NCBI GenBank assembly: GCA_947643685.1
Contig: CANRXD010000100.1
Location: forward strand, 1 to 6,558
Direction of reading: 5' to 3'
Length of the DNA stretch: 6,558 bases
Source: an uncultured Clostridium sp.
GTDB lineage: Bacteria > Bacillota > Clostridia > Lachnospirales > Lachnospiraceae
The translations under genes and the position numbers were made by a program. Of the stretch, positions 5,956 to 6,558 are shown piece after piece. A model generated the notes under the pieces. It ran no database searches, was not told where the DNA came from, and was given only the letters and a program-made list of their open reading frames with translations. Positions within the stretch are counted from its first letter, which is position 1, and the number at the start of each line of letters is the position of its first letter.

Positions 5956-6558
5956 TTGAAAGGATTCCGCGGACTGATGGCCCTTGGGGCTGTGGCCGCA
6001 GGTGTTTTCTTCCTGCGGTCGGAATATGAAAGAGATTGTCTGGTAACGGACCGTTACGTGATTCGGTCTCCAAAAATAAAGAGTGGTAAAATGACGGTAG
6101 TATTTCTCACGGATCTTCATGATAAGGAGTTCGGGAAAAACAATGAAAGGCTCATAAGGGCCATTGAGGAAGAACAGCCGGATGCAGTTTTGGTGGGAGG
6201 AGATATGATTGTGGCCAAAACAGAGGGAGATACCTCCACAGTCTTAAAACTTCTTTCTGCCCTGGCGGAAAAGTACCCGGTGTACTGCGGAAATGGAAAC
6301 CATGAGGGAAGGCTCAGGCGTGAAACCGGAGTGTATGGAACCGCGTACCGGGAATACCGCAGAAAGCTTGCACAAATGGGGGTGACTTATCTTTCCGATG
6401 CCCATGTCCGCCTGTCGGAGGACATTGTCCTTTACGGCGTGGATCTTTTGCCTCAGCATTACACACACGGAACTCCCAAAATGGAGCCGGGATTTCTGGA
6501 ACGGGTCCTGGGACGGCCGGAGCCGGAGAAGTTTCATCTGCTCCTGGCCCATTCTCCG
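5956..6558 (+). CDS. Membrane-anchored metallophosphoesterase, N-terminal part (3' truncated by window edge)
   Basis: A calcineurin-like phosphoesterase similar in layout to the YkuE/YaeI group; the substrate is unknown. The frame opens with TTG at 5956 and stays open for 201 codons to the right edge. Residues 1-5 (MKGFR) are basic, and about 6-20 form a short hydrophobic segment (GLMALGAVAAGVFFL), which suggests a signal anchor placing the enzyme outside the membrane. Metal-binding motifs appear in the expected order: DLH (53-55), GGD (81-83), GNGNHE (112-117) and a histidine in LLLAHSP (His199). The final GHxH-type motif should lie beyond the window. The start is 23 bases after the carboxypeptidase stop with no terminator between, so the two are probably co-transcribed, which fits an envelope role. 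YkuE-like proteins have been linked to cell-wall or lipid pyrophosphate substrates in some bacteria; applying that here is speculative. Confidence 0.87.
   Translation, partial: MKGFRGLMALGAVAAGVFFLRSEYERDCLVTDRYVIRSPKIKSGKMTVVFLTDLHDKEFGKNNERLIRAIEEEQPDAVLVGGDMIVAKTEGDTSTVLKLLSALAEKYPVYCGNGNHEGRLRRETGVYGTAYREYRRKLAQMGVTYLSDAHVRLSEDIVLYGVDLLPQHYTHGTPKMEPGFLERVLGRPEPEKFHLLLAHSP

Noticed and set aside
5231..6073. Long minus-strand open frame (280 codons) opposite the carboxypeptidase and the metallophosphoesterase start.
   Set aside because: It lies antisense to clearly recognised coding sequence with catalytic and wall-binding motifs; its translation resembles no family and its openness follows from codon bias on the other strand.
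1..6558. A previously undescribed multi-gene system (defence, secondary metabolism or retroelement).
   Set aside because: The genes belong to known families with housekeeping or envelope roles; SNF2 proteins occur in some defence loci, but no defence partner, nuclease or methylase gene is beside this one.

Overview
The window looks like chromosomal DNA of a Gram-positive anaerobe of the class Clostridia, most likely Lachnospiraceae. The basis is the style of the encoded proteins (a clostridial SWIM/SNF2-type helicase and a D,D-carboxypeptidase carrying choline/cell-wall-binding repeats), strong GGAGG ribosome-binding sites, and a base composition that is roughly half GC by eye. All genes lie on the + strand with short gaps. 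This taxonomic call is recognition from memory, not a search.

Layout: (1) 1-938, the C-terminal half of arginyl-tRNA synthetase (argS), cut by the left edge. (2) 974-3944, a large SNF2-family helicase gene that is broken. Its first fragment (974-2881) runs through the accessory N-terminal region and the first helicase block, then leaves frame at about 2836-2840. The second fragment (about 2838-3944) resumes in another frame with motifs II to VI. The Walker A segment between them is missing. A second block, the linker between the two RecA-like lobes, is missing in frame at about 3246-3251. (3) 3945-4054, a 110-base intergenic region with a possible extended -10 promoter. (4) 4055-5932, an exported serine-type D-alanyl-D-alanine carboxypeptidase (peptidase family S11). 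It has an unusually long repeat-rich N-terminal spacer and C-terminal cell-wall-binding repeats. (5) 5956-6558, the start of a membrane-anchored metallophosphoesterase that begins with TTG behind a strong ribosome-binding site and runs off the right edge.

Functionally, argS is housekeeping translation, the carboxypeptidase trims peptidoglycan stem peptides outside the cell, and the metallophosphoesterase is probably co-transcribed with it. The helicase gene should be inactive as an ATPase if the sequence is correct. Both missing blocks are clean, and the rest of the gene is open and well conserved, so this is either a recent double deletion or an assembly error.

I see no mobile element, CRISPR array, RNA gene or convincing new defence or biosynthetic system. 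The most notable points are the two clean gaps in the helicase core and the repeat architecture of the carboxypeptidase.
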